Positions 9,401 through 19,267 of a stretch of 64,000 nt of DNA are shown here, piece by piece. Origin of the DNA: Streptomyces vietnamensis (GTDB lineage Bacteria; Actinomycetota; Actinomycetes; Streptomycetales; Streptomycetaceae); NCBI RefSeq assembly GCF_000830005.1, contig NZ_CP010407.1, positions 620,001 to 684,000 on the forward strand, read 5' to 3'. The position numbers and the translations under genes were made by a program. The notes beneath the pieces were generated by a model, which did no database searches, was not told the DNA's origin, and saw only the letters and a program-made list of their open reading frames with translations. Position 1 is the first letter of the stretch. Every line of letters begins with the position of its first letter.

Positions 9401-10053
9401 CAGCTGCCGGTGCTCGTCCAGTCGCCGAGGTCGGTGGTGACGGTCCAGGTCCGGGGCGGTCCGAAGGTGACCGTGCCGCCGTCGGCGAGGAGGCCGACGT
9501 GGCCCGCGGTGTGGCGGTGGTCGACGGTGGTGAGGACCTGCTCGCCGTCGACGTGGACGGTGAGGGCGGGCCCGTCGAGGGTGACGTCGAGGGCCGCACC
9601 GGGGCCGTTGCCGCCGGAGGCGAGGGTGGTGCCGCTCGCCAGATCGACCAGCTCCACCTGCCCGTTCGCGGGTTCCAGGAGGACGGCGTAGCCGGTGGAG
9701 CCGTCGGGCGCGGCCCGCAGGACGAGCCCGCCCCGGGCGTGCGGGGTGGCCGGATCGGCCGTGATCCGGACGGAACAGCCGGCGCGGACGCCGATCCGGT
9801 GCTCGGACACGGCGAGCGCGGTCCCTGAGGCGGCGGAGGCGTGCTGCCCGCCGTCCGGGGTGCGCTGCCAACTCCCCCGGTACGGAAGGGGGTCGGGGAG
9901 CGGCAAGGTGACGGCCTCGGGAAGGGTCGCGGTCCGGCGGCGGCGCGCGGGGGCGGCCTCGGCGGTGCGGGGTGCGGCGAGGGCGGGCAGGAGGGCGAGC
10001 CCGCCGGCCTGGAGCAGGGTGCGGCGGCGGAAGGGGAGTTCGGGGATACGCAT
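6460..10053 (-). CDS. Tat-exported multi-module GH32 fructan hydrolase (levanase/inulinase type)
   Basis: Large enzyme of 1197 aa expected to cleave levan, inulin or sucrose outside the cell. It starts with a twin-arginine signal (FRRRTLLQAGG, then an Ala-rich stretch to about residue 36). Three beta-sandwich modules (about 45-200, 205-370, 380-520) resemble the CBM66/LamG-like modules of levanases. The GH32 catalytic part follows with the nucleophile in GSDPNG (about D544), stabiliser RDP (about 666-668) and acid/base in WECPDLF (about E720). A fourth sandwich module ends the protein. The ATG at 10053 is fixed by GAGGAGG. The nucleophile motif has GSDPNG rather than the common MNDPNG; catalytic residues are intact. 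Tightly linked to the kinase downstream. Confidence 0.88.
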   Translation of the reverse strand: MRIPELPFRRRTLLQAGGLALLPALAAPRTAEAAPARRRRTATLPEAVTLPLPDPLPYRGSWQRTPDGGQHASAASGTALAVSEHRIGVRAGCSVRITADPATPHARGGLVLRAAPDGSTGYAVLLEPANGQVELVDLASGTTLASGGNGPGAALDVTLDGPALTVHVDGEQVLTTVDHRHTAGHVGLLADGGTVTFGPPRTWTVTTDLGDWTSTGSWTPTPLGLTGAAPDGANIRTIAAEEAYDTSVQADVLVHDPYAVAALLVRADATGTRGYAVEADPNLGRLRLYRVDGDVTLATHTTPIAPGTVHRLRVEAEGRRLRVHWQSDFLRPDGYAPVIDTEDPAPAPHLSGRPGLLAYNGRVSFENVTAAGPPAELPGATTLSGTWSRDLKGLRGDDGLRTAPAPDGPDLVVSADVLLAGASAAGLLVRGHEILLDTATGSIRLLDHTGRAVLATVPPPVRPIRPGTPYRVEVHLLGGEFTVYVDGVDVLRAPAAASGDTVGLVAAGGTAYFQDVYVSDARDHYTEPYRPAVHHSPRTGPGSDPNGLVHLDGEYHLFHQAEGRWAHAVSTDLLHWRALPTALDWNEYGHRWSGSAVADPGDASGLFGGGSGLIAYYTSYHPDKIGGNQAVRAAYSTDRGRSWQPYGGPEPLIGNPGGPDGGWDFRDPKVVRDEAHDQWVMVVSGGDHVRFFTSRDLLHWSHTSSFGYGEWVAGGGVWECPDLFPLPVDGDPARTVWVLTFSTGAVRATDGSTARCLTGNWNGTAFTAHQAPGPAPRSDHGRDFYAAITFADLPDARRVWLGWTTDWDYPFSAPTRPWNGQHSLPRELTLADGPDGPVLRQRPVAELASLRTDTTVRRDLTAGPGAPDPCAGLTGTTYDLEAELVLPPTGAATSCAFRLRAKDGQATLVGYDTVRERLFVDRTTSGRTDFTRYFAGRTEAPLAAVRAPDGSRTVRLRVLVDSSSVEVFGGAGEAVVTSLVLPDPDADGIAFTAEGGAVRIAELAVHRLASTCRLSDALPALPASPPPGEFRTDLGTLTTVPAGRWEPTGAGHTGVFDRDSDAMSTRRFADLELTTLLRLGGPDGTRGAASLIWRASADGADGYVLNVDPDLRSVRLVVRRGGSFDDAAALAKVPALVRHGATYDLRIVHQGTRIQVFLDGERIIDLTDPAATYTDGHVGLNVFGGRAGYQDTYAKEL

Positions 10054-10099
10054 GGGGGCCTCCTCGGCGGTGGGGTGGCGCCTGTACGAAGGGGAGGGT

Positions 10100-10128
10100 C
10101 CGGTGCCGGGCACGGGGCCCGGCACCGG
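10100..10128 (-). promoter_or_regulatory. strong hairpin in the leader of the exported GH32 gene
   Basis: Perfect 12-bp inverted repeat (CCGGTGCCGGGC and its complement) with a 5-nt loop, 46 bp upstream of the exported GH32 start and 118 bp past the stop of the upstream GH32 gene. It could be a partial terminator or an mRNA-processing/stability element that sets different levels for the two enzymes. Confidence 0.5.
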
Positions 10129-10129
10129 C

Positions 10130-10198
10130 GGAGGGGTCACGGCCGGACAGGTGGAGGGGTCACGGCCGGACAGGTGGAAGGGTCACGGCCGAATCAGC
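10130..10198. repeat. three tandem 23-bp repeats
   Basis: Two identical 23-bp units (10130-10152, 10153-10175) beginning GGAGGGGTCACGGCC, then a third diverged copy (10176-10198). They sit between the two GH32 genes, next to the hairpin at 10100-10128. Confidence 0.85.
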
Positions 10199-10246
10199 GA
10201 AAGGGGCGCGGCCGGAGCGGGCGCGAGCCCGGCACCGGGGCAGCGG

Positions 10247-11743
10247 TCACGGCCAGAGCGGGCGCGGGGCCGTCTCGATCGGGGCCATGTGCCAGGCGTC
10301 GAGGCGGGCGACGGTCGCGCGGCCGGTCGTGGTGAGCGAGACGCCGGTCGCCTCGTCGGGCCGGGTCGGGTAGACGCGGGCGGCCAGGGCGCGGCCGTTG
10401 GCGAAGACCTCCAGGGCCGAGTGGTCGACGAGGACGCGGAGTTCGACCGTGCCGTCCGGGCCGAAGGGCAGGTCGCCGTGGCGAGGTGCGGTGTCGACGT
10501 CCGGGTCGAGGCTGCTCGCTTCGCGGTGGAGGCGCAGGGTGCCCGAGGTGCCGGCGGGGTCGCGGGTGATCTCGACGACGGTCCGCTCGGCGCCGTCCGG
10601 GGTCTCCCGTACCCCGAGCCGTACCGTGGCGCCGGGAGCGAGCCGGAGGGTCGTCTCCAGGTCGAGCTGGTCGCCGCGGATCGCGTCCAGGTCGGCGTCC
10701 CCCTCGAAGGGGCCGACGTGCACGTGGTCGCGGCGCAGTCGTGCCAGTTCGGGCACGGGCGCTTGGGCGAGGGCGCCGTCGGGGCCGGGGGTGACGAGGC
10801 GCGGCAGGGACATGACCCCGGACCAGCCGGCGCGGGCGGTGGCCTCCTCGCCGCGGCCCTCCTGGAGCCAGCCGAACACGATGCGGCGGCCGTGTGCGTC
10901 GCGCGTCGACTGGGGTGCGTAGAAGTAGTTCTGTCCGTAGTCGAGGCGGTGCAGGGCGCTCGGCTCGAAGCGGTCGCCCTCGTACCGGCCCGTCCAGTAG
11001 AGGGGGTGGTGGGTGGCGCCCTCGTCCCAGGCGGAGAAGGCGAGGACGTCGGTGCCGTCCACCCGGAACAGGTCGACGCACTCCCACATGGTGCCGGTCC
11101 AGTCGAGGTCGGCGGCGGTGCCGTGGCTCGCGTCGCCGGTGAGGAGCGGGCCGACGTACCGCCAGTGGCGCAGGTCCTGGGACTCGTACAGGAAGGCGGT
11201 GCCTCCCTGGCCGCGGATGCCGGAGCCGACGAGCTGGCGCCAGACGTCTCCCTCCTTCCAGACGCAGTGGTCGCGGTACGCGGTGACGTCGACGCCCTCC
11301 GGCGGCGCGGCGATCACCGGGTTGGCGGGGTCCTTCGTCCAGTGCCGCAGGTCGGGGCTGCCGGTGGCGACGCAGGGCAGTTCGCGTTCGCCGTGCCGGC
11401 CCGAGTAGACGAGCGTGGGCACTCCTCCGTCGTCGACGAGGACGCCGGACCAGCAGCCGTCGCGGTCGGGTCCTGTGGTGCCGGGGACGAGGGCGACGGG
11501 TTCGTCGGTCCAGGTGACGAGGTCGGTGGAGGTGGCGTGGCCCCAGTGGATGCGGTGGTGGGCGGGGGCGAGCGGGTTGTACTGGTAGAAGAGGTGGTAG
11601 ACGCCGTCCCAGTGGCTGAGCCCGTTGGGGTCGTTGAGCCAGCCGCCGGGGGACGTGAAATGGAAGCGGGGCCGGTGCGGGTCGCGGAAGGCCCGCTCGG
11701 CGAGGCCCTCTTCGACAGTGGCGGCGATCAGGTCGTGTGTCAT
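10247..11743 (-). CDS. cytoplasmic GH32 beta-fructofuranosidase
   Basis: GH32 enzyme of 498 aa without a signal peptide, so it should hydrolyse imported sucrose or fructo-oligosaccharides inside the cell. Catalytic motifs are GGWLNDPNG (nucleophile D38), YRD (stabiliser about D158; YRDH replaces the common FRDP) and MWECVDLF (acid/base E221), followed by a C-terminal beta-sandwich. Its ATG overlaps the stop of the upstream ABC ATPase (ATGA), which ties hydrolysis directly to transport. The product fructose would go to the PfkB kinase downstream. Confidence 0.9.
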   Translation of the reverse strand: MTHDLIAATVEEGLAERAFRDPHRPRFHFTSPGGWLNDPNGLSHWDGVYHLFYQYNPLAPAHHRIHWGHATSTDLVTWTDEPVALVPGTTGPDRDGCWSGVLVDDGGVPTLVYSGRHGERELPCVATGSPDLRHWTKDPANPVIAAPPEGVDVTAYRDHCVWKEGDVWRQLVGSGIRGQGGTAFLYESQDLRHWRYVGPLLTGDASHGTAADLDWTGTMWECVDLFRVDGTDVLAFSAWDEGATHHPLYWTGRYEGDRFEPSALHRLDYGQNYFYAPQSTRDAHGRRIVFGWLQEGRGEEATARAGWSGVMSLPRLVTPGPDGALAQAPVPELARLRRDHVHVGPFEGDADLDAIRGDQLDLETTLRLAPGATVRLGVRETPDGAERTVVEITRDPAGTSGTLRLHREASSLDPDVDTAPRHGDLPFGPDGTVELRVLVDHSALEVFANGRALAARVYPTRPDEATGVSLTTTGRATVARLDAWHMAPIETAPRPLWP

Positions 11744-12749
11744 GCGGCGGTGTTCTCGGCTTCCGGGGAGGCGTCGTCGGCGGGCTGGAGCACGCGGTGG
11801 GCGATCTCGTGGGCGGGCGCGTAGAGGTGGCAGCGCACCCAGTGCGGCTGTCCTCCGTCCTCGCCGACGGTGTGGCGTACGGGGGTGGTGGTGTTGCAGG
11901 TGCCGTCGTCGTACGGGCAGGACTCGGGGTTCAGGACGGCGGCCCGCAGCCCGGCGCGCTCGGCCTTGTCGTAGCCGGTGCGCCGGGCGGGGTCGGGCAC
12001 GGCGGAGAGCAGCAGCCGGGTGTACGGGTGGGCGGGGGCGTCCATGACGGCGAGCGCGTCGCCGCCCTCGACGAGTTCGCCGGCGAACATGACGGCGGTG
12101 GTGTCGGCGAGGTAGCGGGCCGAGCCCAGGTCGTGGGTGATGTACAGCATGGACAGGCCGCGTTCGTCGCGGAGCCGGCGCATCAGGTTGAGGACGCCGA
12201 CCCGGACGGACACGTCGAGCATGGAGGTCGGTTCGTCGGCGAGGAGGACGTCCGGTCCGACGGCCAGGGCGCGGGCGATGGCGACGCGTTGGCGCTGTCC
12301 GCCGGAGAGTTCGTGCGGGTGGGAGTCGAGCATGTCCTGCGCCAGGCCGACCTCCTCCATGAGGGCGGTGAGCCGTCCCCGGTCGGCCGGGTGGCCGTGG
12401 AGGACGAGGGCGCGGGTGAGGAAGTGCTCGACGCGGTGGACGGGGTTGAGGGAGCCGAAGGGGTCCTGGAACACCATCTGGACCTTGCCCCGGTACGTAC
12501 GGGAGGCACGGCGGCGCTCGGTGCGGAGCACGTCCTCGCCGTCGAGGAGGATCTGCCCGGAGGTGGGCCGTTCGAGGCGGGCGAGACAGCGGGCGAGGGT
12601 GGACTTGCCGCTGCCGGACTCGCCGACGAGGGCGGTGACGCGGCCGGGGGCGAGGTCGAGGTCGACGCCGTTCACGGCGCGGACGCGGCGGCGGGAGAAG
12701 ACGGTGCCGACGGGGAAGTCCTTGGTGAGCCCGCGGATCTGGAGGAGGG

Positions 12750-12753
<4 letters not shown>
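11740..12753 (-). CDS. Dpp/Opp-type ABC transporter ATPase (F-type)
   Basis: ATPase subunit of 337 aa. Walker A GESGSGKST is at 44-52, signature LSGGQRQR at 149-156 and Walker B VLLADEP about 169-175. The C-terminal extension has the Cys-containing segment SCPYDDGTCN typical of the oligopeptide transporter ATPase tail. It pairs with the preceding ATPase to power the two permeases. Four-base ATGA overlaps join it to genes on both sides. In this setting the cargo is more likely a fructo-oligosaccharide than a peptide. Confidence 0.9.
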
Positions 12754-13693
<940 letters not shown>

Positions 13694-13697
<4 letters not shown>

Positions 13698-14689
13698 TTC
13701 TTCCCCTTCCGGCGGGCGCGCAGTCGCGGGTTGGTGATCTCGTCGACCGCGTAGTTGACGAGGGCGAGCGCGAAGGCGACGAGCGCGATGCACAGGCCGG
13801 AGGGGACGAACGCCCACCAGGCCCCGGTCATCAGGGCGCCGTCGTTGCCCGCCCAGTAGAGGTTGGTGCCCCAGCTGACGACGGAGGCGTCGCCGAGGCC
13901 GAGGAACTCCAGGCCGGCCTGGGCGCCGATGCCGAAGATGACGCAGCCGAGCAGGGTGGTCATGACCACGGACGCCATGTTGGGGAGGATCTCCCGGAAC
14001 ATGATCCGCAGCGGACGCTCGCCGGTGACGACGGCGGCGGCGACGAAGTCCTTGCCCCGGATGGAGGTGGCCTGGGCGCGCAGTACACGGGCCGAGCCGG
14101 CCCAGCCGGTGACGGTGAGGACGAGGACGACGGTGGTGGTGCCGGGCGGCAGGAACGCGGCGAGGATGACGAGCAGCGGCAGGCCCGGCAGCAGCAGGAA
14201 GACGTTGGTGACGAGGGTCAGCAGGTCGTCGACGAGCTTGCCGAGGTAGGCGGAGGCGAGCCCGACGAGCAGCGCGACGAGCGTTGCGGCGATGCCGACG
14301 GTGAAGCCGACGAGCATCGAGCTGCGGGTGCCCCACAGGGTGAGGGCGAGGACGTCCTGGCCCTTGGCGGTGGTGCCGAGCCAGTGGCCGGCGGAGGGCG
14401 GGGTGGCGCCGAGGTCGGTGATGAGGGACGGGTCGCCGGGTGCGAGGACCGGGGCGAGTGTGCCGAGCAGCGCGAAGACGGCGAGCAGGAGGAGTCCGGC
14501 GCGGGCCTTGCGGTCGGCGAGCAACCGGCGCCCGAGGCCCTGGCGGGCGGGGCGCGCGGTGCCCTGCGGGCGGGGCGGCGTGTCGTGGGGCACGGCCGTG
14601 GCGGTGTCCGGGGCGTCGAGGACGGACGTGTCGGCGACGGGGGTGCCGACGACGGACGTGTCGGCGACGGGCAGGTCGGGGACGGGCAT
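13694..14689 (-). CDS. Dpp/Opp-type ABC permease (C-type)
   Basis: Inner-membrane permease of 331 aa with a long Pro/Thr-rich cytoplasmic N-terminus (residues 1-50, containing two copies of the hexapeptide VADTSV) and six hydrophobic segments. The EAA-type loop contacting the ATPase is seen around GERPLRIMFREILPN. The ATG at 14689 has GAGGAGGGA upstream. Sits between the B-type permease (15-bp gap) and the D-type ATPase (4-bp overlap). Confidence 0.88.
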
Positions 14690-14704
14690 GTCGGGGTTCC
14701 CTCC

Positions 14705-15682
14705 TCAGCGGACGCGGACGCGCGGGTCGAGGCGTACGTGGATGAGGTCGACGACGAAGTTGGCGAGCAGGACGGCCGCCGTGATGGTGAGGAAGATGCC
14801 CTGCATCAGCGGGTAGTCGAGGGCCTGGACGGAGGCGAGGAGCTGGTAGCCGATGCCGGGGTAGGCGAAGACGACCTCGGTGAGGAGGGCGCCGCCCACC
14901 ATGAAGCCGAGGGCCATGCCGAAGTTGGTGACGGACGGCAGCAGGGCGTTGCGGGCGGCGTACCGGAACATGATCCGGGCGGGGCTCAGTCCCTTCGCCT
15001 CGGCCATGGTGACGTAGTCCTCGGCGGCGGTGGCGATCATGGTGTTGCGCATGCCGAGCATCCAGCCGCCGATCGAGACGAGCACGATGGTGAGGGCCGG
15101 AAGCACCAGGTGGGTGGCGACGTTCCCGAGGAACGCGGCGTCGAAGGCGGGTTCGAGTCCGACGTCGTACGCGTGCCGGAGCGGGAACCAGCCGAGGGTG
15201 ACGCCGAAGAGGTACAGCGCGCCCATCGCCAGCCAGAAGTACGGGAACGAGCCGACGAAGATCAGCAGCGGCGGCAGCGCGGAGTCGAGGATCCCGCCCC
15301 GGCGCCAGGCGGCGAGGACGCCGAGGAGGTTGCCGACGAGGGCGGCGACGAGCAGGGCGGTGAGGCCGAGGAGCAGCGTCCAGCCGATCTGGGAGCCGAT
15401 GACCTCGGAGACCGGGGTCGGGAAGCGCGAGATGGAGATGCCGAGGTCGCCGGTGGCGACGCTGTGGAGGTAGTCGACGTACTGGCGCCACAGCGGGCGG
15501 TCGTCGAGACCGAAGAGTTTCTGCAACTGGGCGATCTGATCGGGCTGCATCGTCCCCTGGGCCTGGGCGAACATCCGGGAGACGGGGTCTCCGGGCATGA
15601 AGCGCGGCAGCAGGAAATTGAGGGTGACGGAGGCCCAGAAGGCGATCAGGTAGAACCCCAGGTTGCGCAGGACGAGACGCAC
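14705..15682 (-). CDS. Dpp/Opp-type ABC permease (B-type)
   Basis: Permease of 325 aa with the N-terminal helix LGFYLIAFWASVTLNFLLP typical of DppB/OppB proteins and five more hydrophobic segments. The EAA loop is AEAKGLSPARIMFRYAARN. I start it at the GTG at 15682, preceded by GGGAGAAGA; upstream codons in frame overlap a gene-free segment and are not permease-like. First permease after the binding-protein gene (68-bp gap). Confidence 0.88.
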   Translation of the reverse strand: MRLVLRNLGFYLIAFWASVTLNFLLPRFMPGDPVSRMFAQAQGTMQPDQIAQLQKLFGLDDRPLWRQYVDYLHSVATGDLGISISRFPTPVSEVIGSQIGWTLLLGLTALLVAALVGNLLGVLAAWRRGGILDSALPPLLIFVGSFPYFWLAMGALYLFGVTLGWFPLRHAYDVGLEPAFDAAFLGNVATHLVLPALTIVLVSIGGWMLGMRNTMIATAAEDYVTMAEAKGLSPARIMFRYAARNALLPSVTNFGMALGFMVGGALLTEVVFAYPGIGYQLLASVQALDYPLMQGIFLTITAAVLLANFVVDLIHVRLDPRVRVR

Positions 15683-15750
15683 TGCTCTTCTCCCTGTCGG
15701 TGTTTCGGGGGTACGGGCCCCGGCGGCGCGCGCCGGGGCCTCTGGCGGAA

Positions 15751-17439
15751 CTAGCCCTTGACGGGCCGGAGGGAGGTGAGCACGAGGACGGTGGTCACGG
15801 ACCGGTTGGAGAGGGTCGCGTACGGGTCGTCCTTCGTCGGCCAGCCGGTGAAGCGGGCGTCGGTGTACGCGCCCCACTCGGGGCCGGGGAAGAGCGGGAC
15901 GACGGGGGCGTCGGCGGCGAACAGCTTCTGCAGCTCGCCCGCCCTGGCCTGCTGGGTCTTCGGGTCGGTGGTGGCGGCGAAGGCGTCGATGAGCCTGTCG
16001 GCCTTCGGGTCGCCGAAGCGGTGGTAGTTCTCGGTGGCCTTCTCGCCGACGGGCTTGACCTGGGTGGTGGCCATGGCGCCGCGGTAGAACTCGTACGGTG
16101 TGGCGCCGTTGTTGCTCCACACGATGCCGCTGTCGAAGGTGCCCGTCTCGTACGAGGAGACGACGGCGGACCAGTCCGGGGACTTCACGGTGGCGGTGAC
16201 GCCGACCTCGGCGAGGTTCTGCTTGATGATGTTGGCGACCGAGATCCAGTCGGAGGAGGCGGAGCCGACGGAGATGTCGAGGGTGAGCGGCTTGCCGTTC
16301 TTCTGGGTGCGCCTGCCGCCGGCGCCGAGCTTGTACCCGGCGGCGTCGAGGGCCTGCGCCGCGGCCTTGCTGTCGTGCGTGGTCCAGTCACAGGAGGCGG
16401 CGACGGTCTTGTCGCGCCAGGTGTCGTAGGCGTTCGACAGGCCGGTGCAGTCGGCGGGGACGCTGTAGCCGTTCATGGCGACCTTGGCGATCTTGGCGCG
16501 GTCGACGGCCCGGCTGAGCGCCTTGCGCAGGGCGGGGTCGTCGAAGGGCGCCTTGGCCGTGTTCAGCTGCCAGTTGATCATGGCGCCGGTGGTGGGGAAC
16601 CAGTAGTGGTTGGTCTTGGGGTTCTTCGCGACGAAGGACTTCTGGATGTCGGGGATGAACGCCTGGGTCCAGTCGACCTCGCCGTTGGTGAAGGCGAGGT
16701 TGGCGCTGTCGTTGCCGGAGAAGGCGAGCAGGCGTATGCCGGCGATCCGCTGCTTCGCGGGCTGCCAGTACGAGGGGTTCTTCCGCAGCTCGTAGGACTG
16801 GCTCTGGAAGTGCTCGACCTGCGTGTACGGGCCGGTGCCGACGGGGGTGGCGTTGGTGTCCTTCGCGGGGTCGGCGATCTTCGACCAGATGTGCTTCGGG
16901 ACGATGTAGTGCCCGCCGATCTCGTAGAGCGAGGGCGAGAAGGGCTTGTTGAAGTGGAAGGTGACCTTCTGCGGGCTGTCGGCGGTGACCTCGTCCAGGT
17001 ACTCGAAGCCGCCGAGCAGCTTCTTCTGGAGCTCGAAGGTGTGGACGACGTCCTCGGCGGCGAAGGGCTTGCCGTCGGACCACTTCACGCCCTCGCGGAG
17101 GGTGAAGGTGACGGACTTCCCGTCGGGCGCCTGGGTCCACGCGGTGGCGAGCCAGGGGGTGTCCTTGCCGTCGGCCGGGTTGTGGACCATCAGCGGTTCG
17201 TAGACCGCCTCCTTGGTCATGGGCGCGGCCTTCGGGGAGAAGGGGTTGAAGTTCCGCGTGAAGGTGCCCATGTCCTCGCGGGGAATGGTGAGGAGCTGGT
17301 TGCCGGAGGTGTCTCCGGCACCGGCTGCTCCCGCGCCGCCGGAGCAGCCGGTCAGGAGCAGGGCGGTCGCCGCCGCGCCCGCCACGAGGGCGGGGCGGAG
17401 CCCCCGCGGGGAGCGGCCGCGGGCAGGGGAGGGTGTCAT
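15751..17439 (-). CDS. family-5 ABC solute-binding lipoprotein
   Basis: Extracellular binding protein of 562 aa (SBP_bac_5 family). The N-terminus has a basic region, an Ala/Leu-rich helix and a lipobox LLTGC, so it should be lipid-anchored on the outer face of the membrane. The ATG at 17439 follows AGAGGAAAGAG. SBP_bac_5 proteins usually carry peptides or nickel, but members that bind oligosaccharides are known in other bacteria. Here the gene lies between a LacI repressor and GH32 hydrolases, so fructan fragments or sucrose are the inferred ligand. Confidence 0.9.
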   Translation of the reverse strand: MTPSPARGRSPRGLRPALVAGAAATALLLTGCSGGAGAAGAGDTSGNQLLTIPREDMGTFTRNFNPFSPKAAPMTKEAVYEPLMVHNPADGKDTPWLATAWTQAPDGKSVTFTLREGVKWSDGKPFAAEDVVHTFELQKKLLGGFEYLDEVTADSPQKVTFHFNKPFSPSLYEIGGHYIVPKHIWSKIADPAKDTNATPVGTGPYTQVEHFQSQSYELRKNPSYWQPAKQRIAGIRLLAFSGNDSANLAFTNGEVDWTQAFIPDIQKSFVAKNPKTNHYWFPTTGAMINWQLNTAKAPFDDPALRKALSRAVDRAKIAKVAMNGYSVPADCTGLSNAYDTWRDKTVAASCDWTTHDSKAAAQALDAAGYKLGAGGRRTQKNGKPLTLDISVGSASSDWISVANIIKQNLAEVGVTATVKSPDWSAVVSSYETGTFDSGIVWSNNGATPYEFYRGAMATTQVKPVGEKATENYHRFGDPKADRLIDAFAATTDPKTQQARAGELQKLFAADAPVVPLFPGPEWGAYTDARFTGWPTKDDPYATLSNRSVTTVLVLTSLRPVKG

Positions 17440-17513
17440 AATGGTGGCTCTTTCCTCTCTTCAACACACCGGACGAAGACGGGACGGAAGAACTCGGCGG
17501 ATCTGATTCGCGG

Positions 17514-18530
17514 TCAGACCGACGAGCGTTCGAGCAGCGGGCAGTCGACCATCACCCGAGGGGTGTCGAGCGACTGTCCCGCTGCGAGAGCGGCGAGCAT
17601 GTCCACGCCCTTGGCGCCCATCGCCTCGAACGGCAGGGCGAGCGTGGTCAGTTTGGGCCGCAGATAGGCGGCGATGAGTTCCTGGTTGTCGTAGCCCACC
17701 ACGGCCACGTCGTCCGGGATCCGCAGCCCACGTTCCTTGATGGCGTCGTACGCGCCCATCGCCATCCGGTCGTTGCCGCAGAAGAGCGCGGTCGGCCGGT
17801 CGGCGCGGTCGAGCAGTTCGCAGGCGGCGGTGTAACCGCCGTCCGCGGTCGCGTGGCCGGAGACGACCAGCGACGGGTCCAGGGGCAGACCGGCCTCGCG
17901 CAGCGCCCGCTCGTAGCCCTCGCGGCGGCCGAGGGCGGCGGGGATGTCCGGGTCGAGGTTGATGAACCCGATGCGCTCGTGACCGGCCTCGACGAGCCGG
18001 CGGGCGGCACGGTGGCCGCCGCCGACCTCGTCGGGGACGACGGAGGGCAGTTCGCCCTCGGCGTCGTAGCAGTTGACGAGGACCGTGGGGACCTCGCGGG
18101 CCGCCTTGGGGAGGGTGACCGCGCGGTGCCAGGTCGTGGCGTAGAGCAGTCCCTCGACCCGCTGTTCGAGGAGCTTGTCGAGGGCGGCGGCCTCCTGGGC
18201 CCGGTCGCCCTCGCTCGCGGCGATCAGCAGGAACTTGCGGTCGAGCCAGGCGCGGTCCTGGGCGCCCTTGATGACGTCGACGGCGAAGGGCGCGGTGACG
18301 ATCTCGGTGATCAGTCCGTACCACTCGCTGCGCTGGGCGGCGAGGGCGCGGGCGCCCGCGTTGGGGCGGTAGCCGAGCTCGTCGATCGCGGCCAGGATGC
18401 GCCGCCGGGTCTCGTCCGGGATGGCCGCGCCGGGGCGGTCGTTCAGGACGAAGGAGACGGCCGTGCGCGAGACCCCCGCCCGCCGGGCGACATCACTCAT
18501 GGTGACGCTACGAGGACTGCCGGCCGCCAT
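17514..18530 (-). CDS. LacI-family transcriptional repressor
   Basis: LacI/GalR regulator of 338 aa. The N-terminal HTH ([21 protein letters not shown]) and hinge helix are intact, followed by a periplasmic-binding-protein-like sugar domain. The ATG at 18530 has AGGGGGG upstream. It is the first gene of the same-strand fructan unit, 74 bp ahead of the binding-protein gene, so it probably represses itself and the whole unit until sugar is present. A perfect palindrome TAACGCGCGTTA 46 bp upstream is its likely operator. Confidence 0.9.
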   Translation of the reverse strand: MAAGSPRSVTMSDVARRAGVSRTAVSFVLNDRPGAAIPDETRRRILAAIDELGYRPNAGARALAAQRSEWYGLITEIVTAPFAVDVIKGAQDRAWLDRKFLLIAASEGDRAQEAAALDKLLEQRVEGLLYATTWHRAVTLPKAAREVPTVLVNCYDAEGELPSVVPDEVGGGHRAARRLVEAGHERIGFINLDPDIPAALGRREGYERALREAGLPLDPSLVVSGHATADGGYTAACELLDRADRPTALFCGNDRMAMGAYDAIKERGLRIPDDVAVVGYDNQELIAAYLRPKLTTLALPFEAMGAKGVDMLAALAAGQSLDTPRVMVDCPLLERSSV

Positions 18531-18575
18531 GTCGTCCCCCCTGCCTTTGCCGCGTCTCTGGGTTACGCGCTTTAG

Positions 18576-18587
18576 TAACGCGCGTTA
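18576..18587. promoter_or_regulatory. candidate LacI operator
   Basis: Perfect 12-bp palindrome TAACGCGCGTTA with central CG, the form LacI-family operators take. It lies 46 bp upstream of the lacI-type gene, inside an AT-richer patch that also holds a neighbouring GTTACGCGC half-site at 18562-18570. Confidence 0.6.
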
Positions 18588-18678
18588 GTACGACGTTGCA
18601 CGCAAGTTACGGCCGCCTTCCGGCCACTGTCAATATCTTGGTCCCCGGGGAAGTCCGACGACGGGGAAGAGGTGCCCG

Positions 18679-19254
18679 GTGGAGACGGTCGAGGGGCTCG
18701 CGGTCATGGCGTTCGGCGGCGGGGAGGAACTGGAGGCCTGGCTGGAAAAGCACCACGGGGACACCCCGGGCCTCTGGCTGCTGCTCGGCAGGAAGGGCTC
18801 GGACGTCCCCTCGCCGAGCGCGGAGGAGATCCTCGACGGCACGCTCGCGTACGGCTGGATCACCGGCAAGCGCATGGCGCGCGACGAGCGGAGCTACCTC
18901 CAGAAGATCACCCCGCGCCGGCCCCGCAGCCTCTGGTCCCAGGTCAACGTGCGGCAGGTCGAGGCACTGACCGCCGCCGGACGGATGCGGGAGCCGGGCC
19001 TCGCCGAGGTGCGGGCGGCCCGGGCGGACGGCCGGTGGGAAGCTGCGTACCCCTCCCAGAAGGACGCGACCGTGCCGGACGACCTGGCGGCGGCCCTGGC
19101 GGCGGAGCCGGGCGCGGCGGAGGCCTTCGACGCGCTCGGCAGGACCGAGCGCTACCTGGTGATCCTCAGCCTCTGGCAGGCCCGCACGGCGAAGACGCGG
19201 ACGGCACGACTGGAACGGGCGGTGGCGGCGCTGGCGGCGGGAGAACGACCGTAG
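18679..19254 (+). CDS. YdeI/OmpD-associated family protein
   Basis: Protein of 191 aa matching the YdeI-like family: LAYGWITGKRMARDERSYLQKITPRR is the signature region, with RRPRSLWSQVN following and a C-terminal region (YLVILSLWQARTAKTR) like those annotated as bacteriocin-protection proteins. The biochemical role is unclear. GTG start at 18679 with AAGAGG upstream. Divergent from the LacI gene and convergent with a GNAT gene. Confidence 0.75.
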   Translation: METVEGLAVMAFGGGEELEAWLEKHHGDTPGLWLLLGRKGSDVPSPSAEEILDGTLAYGWITGKRMARDERSYLQKITPRRPRSLWSQVNVRQVEALTAAGRMREPGLAEVRAARADGRWEAAYPSQKDATVPDDLAAALAAEPGAAEAFDALGRTERYLVILSLWQARTAKTRTARLERAVAALAAGERP

Positions 19255-19267
19255 CGGGACGGAACGG

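Noticed and set aside
10130..10198. 23-bp direct repeats as a CRISPR array
   Set aside because: The units are head-to-tail with no spacers, only three copies, and no cas genes are near.
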